Shown: positions 7,706-16,284, counted from the stretch's first letter. The stretch: DNA of 22,646 bases from an uncultured Clostridia bacterium (GCA_947589635.1 CANQCC010000010.1:1-22646); one strand, 5' to 3'. Made by a program: numbers and translations. The notes: generated by a model not told the origin, from the letters alone.

Positions 7706-10345
7706 ATGATATCCGTCAAAAATCTGACGAAAATTTATAAGGACAAAAAATTCAGCGTGACAGCGCTGGACGATGTCAGTTTTACTCTGCCGGACGCGGG
7801 AATGATGTTTGTCGTGGGCGAAAGCGGAAGCGGCAAGTCCACGATCTTAAACCTTATAGGCGGGCTTGACGAGGCGACGTCGGGCGAAATATGCGTCGAC
7901 GGGCTTGAGTTTTCCGAGATGGAAAGTGACAAGAGCTTTGACAGCTACAGGGCGAGATATCTCGGCTTTGTATTTCAGGATTTTCATCTGATACAAAAAC
8001 TCACCGTCGGCGAAAACGTCGGCTTTACGCTTGAGTTGAAGGGCGAAAATGACGAGGCGAAGGTCAAAGATGCGCTTGAAAAGGTGGGGCTTAGCGGCTT
8101 CGAGGGGCGCTATCCCGCGGAGATGAGCGGCGGACAGCAACAGAGAGTCGCAATAGCACGCGCGCTTGTCAAAAATCCGCGCCTGATACTTGCGGACGAG
8201 CCCACGGGCAATCTGGACAGCATGACTTCGAAGCAGATAACGGACCTTCTCAAAGAGCTTTCAAAGGACAGGCTGGTGGTCGTCGTATCGCACAATATGG
8301 AAGCGGCGTATTGCTATGCGGACAGGATAATAGAGCTTGGCGGCGGCAAGATCGTGCGCGACGTCACAAGGTCGGATTTTGACGGCGAGGTCGTAAAAGA
8401 CGGCGTGATACAGATCGGCGACAACGCGCTTTCGGACGGCGACATAAGAATCATAGACGAGGCGATAAAGCAGGGCAAAGTCACGTCCGCGGCGCGCGCA
8501 AGCAAGTTTGAGACGACAAATGCCGCTTTTGATTTGAAGACTACGGACGCGGCGGCGGGACTGTCAAAGCCTGCAAGGCTTACATTTAAGCGCACCGCGG
8601 CGATAAGTTTCAAATTTTTGCGCAAGGGCGGGCTTATAGCGTCCGCGATAGTTGCGGCTTTTCTCATCGTGCTGTTTGTCATCTGCATGACGTTGTACTA
8701 CTTTGACGGCAACAGGATAATAAGAGACGCCGCCGTCAGCGAGGGCTACCCGATAGTGTTTCAGCAACAGACCGAAAACATAGGCGCCGTCGGCACAAAT
8801 CTCAACAGAGCGTACAGGGTGTCCGACTCCGCCGAGGAGGCTTTCAGAGAAGCGGGATATAAGGGCAATATATACAAACTTATCAACATGGGAGTGCCCG
8901 CAAACGGAGCCTCCACCAACCTCGAAGGGGCCAGGACGATGAGAAGCACGCAGATGTACAAAAACTTCTATGCGTCCGAGGGCTTGGGCGTGCTTATTGT
9001 CGACGAGGACTATCTTCACAAATATTTCGGCGATTTCAAGGTGCTTTCGGGCGCACTCGACGCAAATCCCTACGGCATAATCCTTACGGACTATCTTGCG
9101 GACAGCATGCTGTATTATAATACCGATTTGATTTCCAAAAGCGACGACCCCTACGCCAAGCTGATAGAGGCCGAACACTTCAAACAGCGCGTCAAAGTGA
9201 ACGCCGTCATTCAAACCGACTACAAGCAAAAATACGGCGCCGTGTTTGAAAAATACCGCGAGAGCATAAAAGACGGCATTTTTACCAACGCGGAACGCAA
9301 CGAGATCACGGGTTCCGACGAGTATGCGGAGTTTTTAAAGGACGCGCAGTGCAGACTTAACATCGCATACACGATAAATCCCGACTTTATGCAAGCCGTC
9401 ATAGACAACCCGCAGCCCTCAAGGTATTTTGCCAAATTGCTCAACTCCGAACTTGAGGTGGGCGGCAAAGTCATCAACGACGATTTCAGGGGCCACGGCA
9501 TCGCGGCAAGCGCGGTATCCAATATGCCCGAGGTGCAACGCGGCGAGGCGTATGTGTCGATAAACTTTTACAACAGATTGTACGGCACGGAGTTCACGGC
9601 GGATAATATTGAGGAAAACTTCCGCGAAAACACCTTCACAATAAGGGAATACGCGACGGACGACATCCTGCGCCAACATCTGCTGTATGAAAAGACGTTC
9701 ACCGTCAAAGGAATTTACTCGCAGAACGAATATATGTTCATCTCGGACGAAGATTTCATAGAGATGAGACAATATGACGTGTATCCCTACGCGCTTGTGC
9801 TTGACGATACCGAGGGCATAGACTCCGTGATGACGGCGGCGGAGAAGCTGAACCTTACGCCAAACGCCACGCTTTTTTCGGATCTGCTGTTGGTCTCCAA
9901 GGTGCTTAAAGTGTACAGGGACGTGTTTTTGGCAATCGCGCTCGTGTTGCTCGGCGCGGGATTTTTGGTACTTGTAGGATTTTCCGTCAAGAACGTCAGC
10001 GGCAGAAAGTACGAAATCGGCATCCTCCGCGCGCTCGGCGCAAGCGAAGGGCAGGTCATGGGCATTTTCGTGTTGCAAACGCTGGTGACGGGACTTATCA
10101 TCTGCGTGCTTGAAATAGTCTTGCAATTCGCGCTGCTTTCGCTCACCAACCAACTGCTGACCGCAAGCCTCGCCGCGTTTATGCATAACGGCACGTTTAA
10201 GGGCATGACCTTGTTTGTCTTCAACCCCGCGATATCGCTGCTTTCCCTCGGCGCTATGGCCGCGATCACGCTTGCGTCCGCCATCTTCCCTCTTATCAAA
10301 TTGAGCCGCATAAAACCCATAGATATCTTGCGCAAGAACGATTAA
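7706..10345 (+). CDS. MacB-like ABC protein: ATPase fused to FtsX-type permease (paralogue 2)
   Basis: 879 residues with the same order as its upstream paralogue: ATPase (Walker A GESGSGKST at 38-46, signature MSGGQQQR with Met for the usual first Leu, Walker B LILADEPTGN), a shorter and less acidic linker, TM1, a large ectodomain, then three helices with YEIGILRALGA and SRIKPIDILRKND. The two proteins align nearly throughout, including the C-terminal loop FMHNGTFKGMTL, so the pair arose by tandem duplication and may form a heterodimer. The frame opens at a TTG (7694), but the ATG at 7706 is chosen because it aligns with the first gene (MISVKNLTKIY against MISVENLTKIY). Neither start has a good ribosome site. 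No convincing promoter was found in the 114-bp gap, so read-through from the first gene is likely. Confidence 0.9.
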   Translation: MISVKNLTKIYKDKKFSVTALDDVSFTLPDAGMMFVVGESGSGKSTILNLIGGLDEATSGEICVDGLEFSEMESDKSFDSYRARYLGFVFQDFHLIQKLTVGENVGFTLELKGENDEAKVKDALEKVGLSGFEGRYPAEMSGGQQQRVAIARALVKNPRLILADEPTGNLDSMTSKQITDLLKELSKDRLVVVVSHNMEAAYCYADRIIELGGGKIVRDVTRSDFDGEVVKDGVIQIGDNALSDGDIRIIDEAIKQGKVTSAARASKFETTNAAFDLKTTDAAAGLSKPARLTFKRTAAISFKFLRKGGLIASAIVAAFLIVLFVICMTLYYFDGNRIIRDAAVSEGYPIVFQQQTENIGAVGTNLNRAYRVSDSAEEAFREAGYKGNIYKLINMGVPANGASTNLEGARTMRSTQMYKNFYASEGLGVLIVDEDYLHKYFGDFKVLSGALDANPYGIILTDYLADSMLYYNTDLISKSDDPYAKLIEAEHFKQRVKVNAVIQTDYKQKYGAVFEKYRESIKDGIFTNAERNEITGSDEYAEFLKDAQCRLNIAYTINPDFMQAVIDNPQPSRYFAKLLNSELEVGGKVINDDFRGHGIAASAVSNMPEVQRGEAYVSINFYNRLYGTEFTADNIEENFRENTFTIREYATDDILRQHLLYEKTFTVKGIYSQNEYMFISDEDFIEMRQYDVYPYALVLDDTEGIDSVMTAAEKLNLTPNATLFSDLLLVSKVLKVYRDVFLAIALVLLGAGFLVLVGFSVKNVSGRKYEIGILRALGASEGQVMGIFVLQTLVTGLIICVLEIVLQFALLSLTNQLLTASLAAFMHNGTFKGMTLFVFNPAISLLSLGAMAAITLASAIFPLIKLSRIKPIDILRKND

Positions 10346-10403
10346 AATGATGAGGAAGCAGGAGCCATATCAAGTTTGGACAGAGGTTGCGTTATAATGG
10401 CAC

Positions 10404-10436
10404 CCCCACCACCGCGGCAAAGCCGCGGTGGTGGGG
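10404..10436. repeat. Perfect 15-bp GC-rich hairpin with AAA loop
   Basis: CCCCACCACCGCGGC (10404-10418), AAA, GCCGCGGTGGTGGGG (10422-10436). There is no T tract after it. A TATAAT hexamer lies just upstream (10393-10398), without a good -35 at 16-18 bp. It may stabilise the 3' end of the ABC transcript or be a dispersed repeat. Just before it, a 16-codon ORF (ATG at 10347, stop TAA at 10395-10397) has no ribosome site. Confidence 0.6.
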
Positions 10437-10515
10437 TCCGTAAAAACAACAACTCATGCAAATAGTAACGTATAAATCAAGGTATTTCGCAGGAGTTTAC
10501 ATCATTTACAGACCC

Positions 10516-10558
10516 AAAAACGCGAGTGAAGGCAAGTATTGCCGAGCTCGCGTTTTTT
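10516..10558. terminator. Bidirectional terminator with inner stem
   Basis: Outer arms AAAAACGCGAG (10516-10526) and CTCGCGTTTTT (10547-10557) pair perfectly, with an inner stem GGCAA-GTA-TTGCC (10531-10543). T-runs on both strands make it a terminator in both directions between the convergent ABC and pot transcripts. A close relative lies at 18030-18069. Confidence 0.8.
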
Positions 10559-10568
10559 GCTCGGGTTT

Positions 10569-10616
10569 GCAAAGGGCGTAACGCCCTTTGCCGGGGCGCG
10601 GGGCGAGGAGCCCCGC
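10569..10616. repeat. Two adjacent GC-rich hairpins
   Basis: GCAAAGGGCG-TAA-CGCCCTTTGC (10569-10591, 10-bp perfect stem) is followed by GCGGGGC-GAGGA-GCCCCGC (10598-10616, 7-bp perfect stem). Neither has a T tract on the plus side. The arrangement resembles REP-like intergenic hairpin elements; only one copy is in the window. Confidence 0.55.
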
Positions 10617-10621
10617 ATAAA

Positions 10622-10669
10622 TAATAAAAACCGGCGTCCCGACCGAGCGAAGGCGAGGGTGGGACGCCG
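10622..10669 (-). terminator. Intrinsic terminator of the pot operon
   Basis: On the minus strand, 15 bases after the potD stop, the arms CGGCGTCCC (10661-10669 as read on the minus strand) and GGGACGCCG (10632-10640) form a perfect 9-bp stem followed by GTTTTTATTATTT. Stem plus U-run is typical of rho-independent termination. Confidence 0.8.
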
Positions 10670-10684
10670 CATACATAATAAATA

Positions 10685-12172
10685 TTATCCGATCTTGCGG
10701 GGGCGGAGTCGGAGGGCCTGGATAGCGAAGTAGAGGGCTATGGCAAGTGCGATGGCACCTATGATGACGGCGAGGATGATGAAGAGGGATGTATCCACTC
10801 CGCTGCCCGATTTTGCGCGCTGCCACATATTGACGAGGGCGTCGTTGCGGGCGCCGAAGTCGCGCATGACTCCGAGGGAGGAGTTTATGGTCGGGTAGCG
10901 GCCGATGTCGTCGAAATACTCGTCGATGTCGTACTCCTGATCTTCAATGTAGGCAAGCACGTCGTCGTTTGAGGCGAGCGCGTCCTTTGCGACGGCGCAG
11001 GTATAGCCGATCTCTATGGAGTTGCGGATGGCGTTTTCTGGGCGGCACATATAGTCTATGAACATCATTGCGGCAAGCTTATTTCTGACCGTAGTGGGGA
11101 TGACCCAGCCGTCGTACCAGATGTTTGAAAAGCGCCCTTTGCCGGTCTCGGGGTTTGTCCCGGTGGGGCAGTAGTAGCCAAGGAAGCAGCCGTCGTCGTA
11201 GTCGCTGTCCTCTTGGTAGCTTTCCTCGATTGCCCAAAGCGCGTCGCCGCTCCACGCGAAGTCGGCGTAGACTATCTCGTTTAGCATATCGTCCTTGCCG
11301 AAGTCCACTTCATAGCCGGAGATATGCTCGCGTTGCTCGGTTAGGATGGCCTCGGCGGCCTTGAGCATGGCGTCGTCGGTTATGTTGATGAGGTCCTGCG
11401 CGGAGGCGATGTCGTCATAACCTTCGGGCAGCAGATCGTATTCGTTCATATAGAACAGCGCGGCGGCGTACGTGTCGCGGACGGAGTCCTTCATGAGGAT
11501 CTTGTTTTCAAGCTGTTCGTTGCCTTCGATGTTCCACAGCACGCCCCAGCCGTATTTTTCAAGTTCCTCTTCGGATATTATTTTTTTGTTGTATAGGATG
11601 CCGAGCGTTCCCCACATGTAGGGCACCATATAGCGCGTCATGTCGAGGGTGGCGTCGCCGCTTTTGACGGCGCCGAATTGAGACTTGATGACGGACATGA
11701 CGTCGGGTTCGATATTGCCGTCGCCGGCGCCTATGCTGCTCATACCGTCAAGCGTGACGCCGAGGGAGTCGAGTTGGGGCTTGAGCTCGGCATACATAGC
11801 CGCCTGATCTTCGAGAAGTCCCGCGGTGAGAAGTTTTTCTATCGCGTATTCCGAAGGACAAATGAGGTCGACATTGGCGTCGTGCTTGAGCACTTTTGTA
11901 AGCATGGTCTCGTTGGTGTCGAAGGTGGTGTAGGTGATGTTGAGGTTTCTGCCCGTCACGCTCTTATAGTAGGCGCAGAAGTCGTCGCAGATGTTGTTTC
12001 TGCCCGATTCGTTGTCGCCGATGTCTATATAGTCCTCCCAATTGTAGATGACAAGAGTGTCCGCGCCTCGCGCGCCCGTGGAGGAAGTTTGCCCGTTGCA
12101 GGCGGCGAGAAGGGGAATGAGACAGATCATAAGGGCTATCGCCGATATGAGAAGTGCGGAGAATTTTTTCAT
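10685..12172 (-). CDS. potD: PotD-like polyamine-binding lipoprotein with C-terminal membrane anchor
   Basis: 495-residue extracellular solute-binding protein, last gene of the pot operon. The N-terminus is a lipoprotein signal peptide with lipobox LLAAC (Cys25). The mature part follows the spermidine/putrescine-binding fold: it opens LVIYNWEDYID, with later landmarks MVPYMWGTLGILYNKKI and DFAWSGDALWA. It is longer than the usual 350 or so residues, and after the globular domain a hydrophobic helix (about 465-487) followed by a basic tail RLRPRK predicts a second membrane anchor. The ATG overlaps the potC stop (ATGA), with AAAGGAGG 8 bases before it. Polyamine specificity rests on synteny with potABC and family resemblance; spermidine and putrescine are not distinguishable by eye. 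Confidence 0.93.
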   Translation of the reverse strand: MKKFSALLISAIALMICLIPLLAACNGQTSSTGARGADTLVIYNWEDYIDIGDNESGRNNICDDFCAYYKSVTGRNLNITYTTFDTNETMLTKVLKHDANVDLICPSEYAIEKLLTAGLLEDQAAMYAELKPQLDSLGVTLDGMSSIGAGDGNIEPDVMSVIKSQFGAVKSGDATLDMTRYMVPYMWGTLGILYNKKIISEEELEKYGWGVLWNIEGNEQLENKILMKDSVRDTYAAALFYMNEYDLLPEGYDDIASAQDLINITDDAMLKAAEAILTEQREHISGYEVDFGKDDMLNEIVYADFAWSGDALWAIEESYQEDSDYDDGCFLGYYCPTGTNPETGKGRFSNIWYDGWVIPTTVRNKLAAMMFIDYMCRPENAIRNSIEIGYTCAVAKDALASNDDVLAYIEDQEYDIDEYFDDIGRYPTINSSLGVMRDFGARNDALVNMWQRAKSGSGVDTSLFIILAVIIGAIALAIALYFAIQALRLRPRKIG

Positions 12173-12993
12173 GCCTTTGCCTCCTTTGCCTTCTTTTTCT
12201 GTTTGCTGACTTTGACGACGTTGACGGACAGCACCGCCGCAAGGATGATCACAAGAATTATGCTGAATATCGCGTACCAGAACGGCTCCAGCCCCTGCAC
12301 GCGCGCGTCCGAATAGATATAGGTGGACAGCGTGTTTATGCCCGTCGCGGCGCCCTTGTTTATCTGAGTGATGATAAAGTCGTCCATGGACATTATAAAC
12401 GCCATCACAAAGCCGGATACTATACCGGGGGAGATGAAGGGGATCATGACTTTTGTCATCGCCTTGAAGGGGGTGGCGCCAAGGTCGAGCGCGGCCTCGT
12501 AGATGTTGGGGTCCATGGACTCGAGTTTCGGCAGTACGCTAAGCACTACGTACGGAGTGCAGAAGGCGATGTGCGCTATGATGAGGCGCAGATAACCCTC
12601 GGGGAAGGCGAACGTCACAAAGAACACCATAAGCGATACCGCCATGACGATCTCGCTGTTGATGATGGGGAATTGGTTGACGTTTTCGACCATTCGACGC
12701 GTGCGCTTGCCAAGGTTGAATATGCCTATCGAGGCGAAGGTGCCCATGACGGTGGCTATGATGGAAGCGACGGTCGCGATGAGGAAGGTGTTGCCTATTG
12801 CCGCCCACAGGTCGGGAGATTTTTCGGACTTGAATATCGCTATGTACGCGTCAAAGGTGAACCCGTTGTCAAAGTTGAAGTTGGAACTGTTTGAGAACGA
12901 GTATATCACAAGCAATATGATTGGCGCGTACAGTATCGCGAGAATTATGATGAGATAAAATTTTTCGAAGAAGGACTTGATTTTGTTTACCAT
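12169..12993 (-). CDS. potC: PotC-like polyamine ABC transporter permease
   Basis: 274-residue inner-membrane permease with about six helices. It carries the EAA loop of importer permeases: EAALDLGATPFKAMTKVMIP, which contacts the ATPase. The family is PotC (second permease of spermidine/putrescine importers). It overlaps potB by 7 bases and potD by 4 (ATGA), showing strict translational coupling. The ribosome site AAGGAGG lies 5 bases before the ATG at 12991-12993 and is read inside the last codons of potB. The basic C-terminus (KQKKKAKEAKA) fits the positive-inside rule. Confidence 0.94.
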   Translation of the reverse strand: MVNKIKSFFEKFYLIIILAILYAPIILLVIYSFSNSSNFNFDNGFTFDAYIAIFKSEKSPDLWAAIGNTFLIATVASIIATVMGTFASIGIFNLGKRTRRMVENVNQFPIINSEIVMAVSLMVFFVTFAFPEGYLRLIIAHIAFCTPYVVLSVLPKLESMDPNIYEAALDLGATPFKAMTKVMIPFISPGIVSGFVMAFIMSMDDFIITQINKGAATGINTLSTYIYSDARVQGLEPFWYAIFSIILVIILAAVLSVNVVKVSKQKKKAKEAKA

Positions 12994-13787
12994 AACGACC
13001 TCCTTACGTTATCGCTGTTCGCGTTGAACTTGTTCATGATGAGGTTGGATATGAGGACGAACGCAAGCATTACCAGGCTCATAATGGAACCGACGCCGTA
13101 CAAATTCTGCTCGAAGCTGAGCTGGATGGAGTCGCCAAACAAAAATACCTTGCCGTTTGAAAGCAGCTGGGATATCGCAAACGAGGATATCGTGGGAATA
13201 AACACCATGGTTATCCCGCTTATTATGCCGCTGACCGAAAGGGGAAGGGTGGTCTTTAGAAAAACCGTCGCCTTGTCCGCGCCGAGGTCCTGCGCCGCCT
13301 CGTAGTAGCTTTTGTCAATGCCCGATATCGTCGTGTGCAGCGGCATTATCATGAAGGGCAGATAGTTGTATACCATGCCGAACAGCACCGTGCCCATGCC
13401 AAGCTCCACATTCATCGCGATGAAGATCGCCTTTGTCGCGAGCGTGCGGATGAGGAAGTTTATAAACATCGGCAGGACGTATAAAAGCACTATAAGCCTG
13501 CCGCTTGACATCTTTGAGAGGATGTACGCCACCGGGTAGCCTATAATCAGGCAGATAAGCGTGGTTATCACGCCCACAAGCAGCGAGTTGCCAAGCACTA
13601 TCGTGCTCGCGGGGGAGGAGAAAAACGTCTTGAAGTTGGCAAACGTCAGATGATTGTCGCCGTCAAGAAACGCGTTTATCAATATCAGCACGAGAGGCAC
13701 GATGACAAACAGCAACAAAAACAGGATATACGGGAAGCTGAATACCTTTTTTGTCAGCCTGAATTTTTTAAGCGCTATCTTTTTCAC
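12987..13787 (-). CDS. potB: PotB-like polyamine ABC transporter permease
   Basis: 266-residue permease partner of PotC, with about six helices and the EAA motif EAAQDLGADKATVFLKTTLP. It starts with GTG (13785-13787), which overlaps the potA stop as GTGA; AAGGAGGGCGCGGA precedes it, so the start is well supported. PotB and PotC together form the heterodimeric membrane channel driven by PotA. It overlaps potC by 7 bases. No anomaly seen. Confidence 0.94.
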   Translation of the reverse strand: MKKIALKKFRLTKKVFSFPYILFLLLFVIVPLVLILINAFLDGDNHLTFANFKTFFSSPASTIVLGNSLLVGVITTLICLIIGYPVAYILSKMSSGRLIVLLYVLPMFINFLIRTLATKAIFIAMNVELGMGTVLFGMVYNYLPFMIMPLHTTISGIDKSYYEAAQDLGADKATVFLKTTLPLSVSGIISGITMVFIPTISSFAISQLLSNGKVFLFGDSIQLSFEQNLYGVGSIMSLVMLAFVLISNLIMNKFNANSDNVRRSLW

Positions 13788-15508
13788 TCCGCGCCCTCCT
13801 TGTCGTTTGAAGAGTCGGAATTTGCCGCAGCCTCTTTTCCGCCTGCACTTTTATTTTCCGCGTCGGTAGAAGAAGTCTCTTCGTCGCCCTCATCCGAGGA
13901 GGCCTCGCGGAGATTTTCAGTGCCGCTCGCGCCGTATTCGGCGATAAGTTCCTCTTCGCTGTCAAACTCCGGCACGGGGACAAGCTGCTCGGCGGCGATG
14001 GCCTCGCGCTCCTCCTCGGTCAGTGTTTCGTCTATGACCGCCTTGCTTTCTTCCACAGCGTTTTCGTCGCGCTTTTCTATGAGGATCTTTTCGGGCGCGA
14101 TCTTTATGCCCACGCGGTCGCCCTTAAGCCAATCGTCGTCGGTGTCCGCAAAGAAGATGTAATGGTCGTCCGTGGACAAGATCGCTTGATAATAGTTGCC
14201 CTTGTATATGGATGAGAGCACCGTCGCGGAAATCGTGCCGTCTTCCTCGTCGTCCGTTATTTCCACATCGTCAAAGTCCACGGATACCTTGACGGGCGTG
14301 CCCTCGGGCAGGGTAGTGACGCAGTCGAAATCCGTACCGCATATCTCCACAAGGTTTTCGCCAGTGACGTAGGTGTCGATCTCGTTTATGATGCGGGTCT
14401 TGTGCATGATGTGCAGATCGAAGGGCTTGATGTACAGCCCAACCTTGTCAGAAGGCTTGCAATTTTCGTTGGAGTAAGCCACAAGCTCGTTGCCCGCCGC
14501 AAGCACGGTCACCTGGAAATGGTCTCCCTTGAAAACAGAGGACAAAACTTCCGCGCCAAGCAGGGAAGAGGGGTCGTCCGCGGGCAGGATCTTAAGATCT
14601 TCGGGACGGATGATGACGTCGATGGGCTCGTTCTTTTTGAAGCCGCTGTCCACGCACTCGAAGACCGTGTCGCAAAATTCCACCTTGTAGTCGTCAAGCA
14701 TGACGCCGGAAAGTATAGTGCTCTCGCCGATGAAGTCCGCCACGAACGCGTTTGCAGGCTCGTCGTAGATCTTTTCGGGAGAGGCGATCTGCTGAATTTC
14801 TCCAAGGCGCATGACGATTATCTTGTCCGACATCGTGAGCGCTTCCTCCTGGTCGTGCGTGACGTAAATGAAGGTTATGCCGAGGCGCTTGTGCATGTCC
14901 ATAAGCTCAAGCTGCATGTCCTTGCGCATCTTGAGGTCGAGGGCGCCCAAAGGCTCGTCCAAAAGCAGAACTTCCGGCTCGTTGACAAGCGCGCGCGCAA
15001 TTGCGACTCGCTGCTGCTGTCCGCCCGAAAGAGAGGAGACGTTGCGGTGACCGTAATCTTCCAGATCGACCATCTTGAGCGCGTCGTTGACTTTTTGCTT
15101 TATCTCATCCTTTGTGAACTTGCGGAAAAGCTGCACGGTCTCGCCCTTGCGATTCACCTTTGTGCCGTTGGGGATGACCTTGAGCTTCAGCCCGAACGCA
15201 ATGTTGTTGAAAACGTTCAGATGAGGGAACAGGGCGTAGCGCTGAAAAACCGTGTTGAGCGGTCTTTGATGCGGGGGAGTGTTGGTGATGTCCTTGCCGT
15301 TGAAAATTATCTGACCTTCCGTCGGCATCTCAAAGCCCGCGATCATGCGCAGCGTCGTCGATTTGCCGCATCCCGAAGGACCAAGCAGCGTGACGAACTC
15401 GCCGCGTTTTATCGTCAGGCTCGCGTTTTTGACGGCGTACTTTCCGTCGTAGATTTTCGAGACGTTTCTCAGCTCGATGATGTTGTCAACAGTGGCTTTT
15501 TGAACCAT
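13784..15508 (-). CDS. potA: PotA-like polyamine transporter ATPase with duplicated TOBE domain and acidic tail
   Basis: 574 residues against about 370 for typical PotA. The ATPase domain (about 10-255) has Walker A GPSGCGKST (43-51), signature LSGGQQQR (160-167), Walker B LLLDEP (181-186) and H-loop His218. An insertion of about 20 residues (about 108-130) precedes the helical subdomain. A TOBE domain (about 297-370, starting VIIRPEDLKI) is followed by a second related segment (about 405-478): VLSSVFKGDHFQ in the first matches VLSSIYKGNYYQ in the second. The last 90 residues (about 484-574) are low-complexity and acidic (Glu/Asp/Ser/Ala). TOBE domains in importer ATPases are regulatory or structural. 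The start codon follows GAGAGGG, a modest ribosome site. The regulator gene lies 131 bp upstream on the same strand. Confidence 0.94.
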   Translation of the reverse strand: MVQKATVDNIIELRNVSKIYDGKYAVKNASLTIKRGEFVTLLGPSGCGKSTTLRMIAGFEMPTEGQIIFNGKDITNTPPHQRPLNTVFQRYALFPHLNVFNNIAFGLKLKVIPNGTKVNRKGETVQLFRKFTKDEIKQKVNDALKMVDLEDYGHRNVSSLSGGQQQRVAIARALVNEPEVLLLDEPLGALDLKMRKDMQLELMDMHKRLGITFIYVTHDQEEALTMSDKIIVMRLGEIQQIASPEKIYDEPANAFVADFIGESTILSGVMLDDYKVEFCDTVFECVDSGFKKNEPIDVIIRPEDLKILPADDPSSLLGAEVLSSVFKGDHFQVTVLAAGNELVAYSNENCKPSDKVGLYIKPFDLHIMHKTRIINEIDTYVTGENLVEICGTDFDCVTTLPEGTPVKVSVDFDDVEITDDEEDGTISATVLSSIYKGNYYQAILSTDDHYIFFADTDDDWLKGDRVGIKIAPEKILIEKRDENAVEESKAVIDETLTEEEREAIAAEQLVPVPEFDSEEELIAEYGASGTENLREASSDEGDEETSSTDAENKSAGGKEAAANSDSSNDKEGAE

Positions 15509-15639
15509 TTTTGCAGCCCTCTCTCAGTTTATTTTTGCGCGCGTCTCGGCGCCGTCTCTTTTGAAATATCTTTCCGCAAATCGCAAAATATGCGGTTTAT
15601 CATGTCAATTTGATTGTGTGAACGCTTTGTTTTGCAAAA

Positions 15640-16173
15640 TCAAAACGTCGGCGGCGAGGCGATCCAAATGAGCGTCGCGCGCTCCGCCGTGCGGTTTTCT
15701 ATGCGATGCACGCGCTCCGACGTGAAGTAAAAAACTTCGCCCTTTTTGACGTTGTACGCCGCTTGCCCCAGGTGCAAAACGACGCTGCCTTTGAGCACAT
15801 AGCCAAACTCCTCGCCCTCGTGCGGGATGTCCTCTTCAAGCGAAGTGTGCGGCTCAAGCGTCACGCGGATGGGTTCCATCTCATTCTTTTGCGCGTTTGG
15901 CACAAGCCACTCGATGACGTATTTTTCGGTGGATTTTTCAATGAAATCCTTGTCCGAAAACACAACTTTGCTCTCCTTTTCGTCGCTGAAAAATTCCGCG
16001 GGAGTGGTGCCCAAGGCGTTCAATATGTCCTCCAGCGTCGCGATGGATGGGGAAGTCAGCTCGTTTTCCAGCTGCGAGATGTAGCCCTTTGTGAGTTCGC
16101 AGCGGTCCGCGAGTTCCTCCTGCGTGAGATCGTTTTTAAGCCGAAGCCTCTTTATTTTTATTCCGAGTTCCAT
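15640..16173 (-). CDS. XRE-cupin transcriptional regulator, probable controller of pot operon
   Basis: 177 residues: an N-terminal XRE helix-turn-helix (about 5-60, with LTQEELADRCELTKGYISQL) and a C-terminal cupin (about 105-177, with PHEGEEFGYVLKGSVVLHL and the later histidine in RVHRIENR). This layout is that of PuuR-like regulators, whose cupin senses a small ligand; with potABCD directly downstream, polyamine sensing is the obvious inference. The ATG at 16171-16173 has CGGAGG 5 bases upstream. A fully consensus promoter lies about 140 bases upstream, and repeated GTTTAGC sites in and around the leader are candidate autoregulatory operators. It is probably the first gene of the whole pot transcript, since the 131-bp gap to potA shows no good promoter (a TTGACA near 15603 lacks a proper -10). 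Confidence 0.9.
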   Translation of the reverse strand: MELGIKIKRLRLKNDLTQEELADRCELTKGYISQLENELTSPSIATLEDILNALGTTPAEFFSDEKESKVVFSDKDFIEKSTEKYVIEWLVPNAQKNEMEPIRVTLEPHTSLEEDIPHEGEEFGYVLKGSVVLHLGQAAYNVKKGEVFYFTSERVHRIENRTAERATLIWIASPPTF

Positions 16174-16204
16174 ATAGCCTCCGAAAATACGTACTGTATA
16201 TTTT

Positions 16205-16221
16205 GTTTAGCCAAGCTAAAC
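16205..16221. promoter_or_regulatory. Perfect palindromic operator candidate (GTTTAGC-N3-GCTAAAC)
   Basis: GTTTAGC-CAA-GCTAAAC is a perfect 7-3-7 palindrome in the leader of the XRE-cupin gene, 32 bases before its ATG. A further half-site GTTTAGC lies at 16232-16238. XRE-family dimers usually bind short palindromes of this size, so binding by the gene's own product is inferred. Confidence 0.6.
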
Positions 16222-16284
16222 TTTTCGGCGAGTTTAGCCAAATTTTATTGAAAGTTTACGACGTTTTGCAATTTTAATCAAAAA

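Noticed and set aside
10347..10397. 16-codon ORF (starts MMRKQEP) after the second ABC gene
   Set aside because: No ribosome site and too short to support as a gene from sequence alone; kept only as a remark with the hairpin region.
15580..15610. Separate promoter for potA (TTGACA near 15603, minus strand)
   Set aside because: No acceptable -10 at 16-18 bp; transcription from the regulator's consensus promoter is more likely.
14402..15613. 403-codon plus-strand ORF opposite potA
   Set aside because: Shadow of the conserved ATPase and TOBE coding sequence on the other strand; no family motif and no ribosome site.
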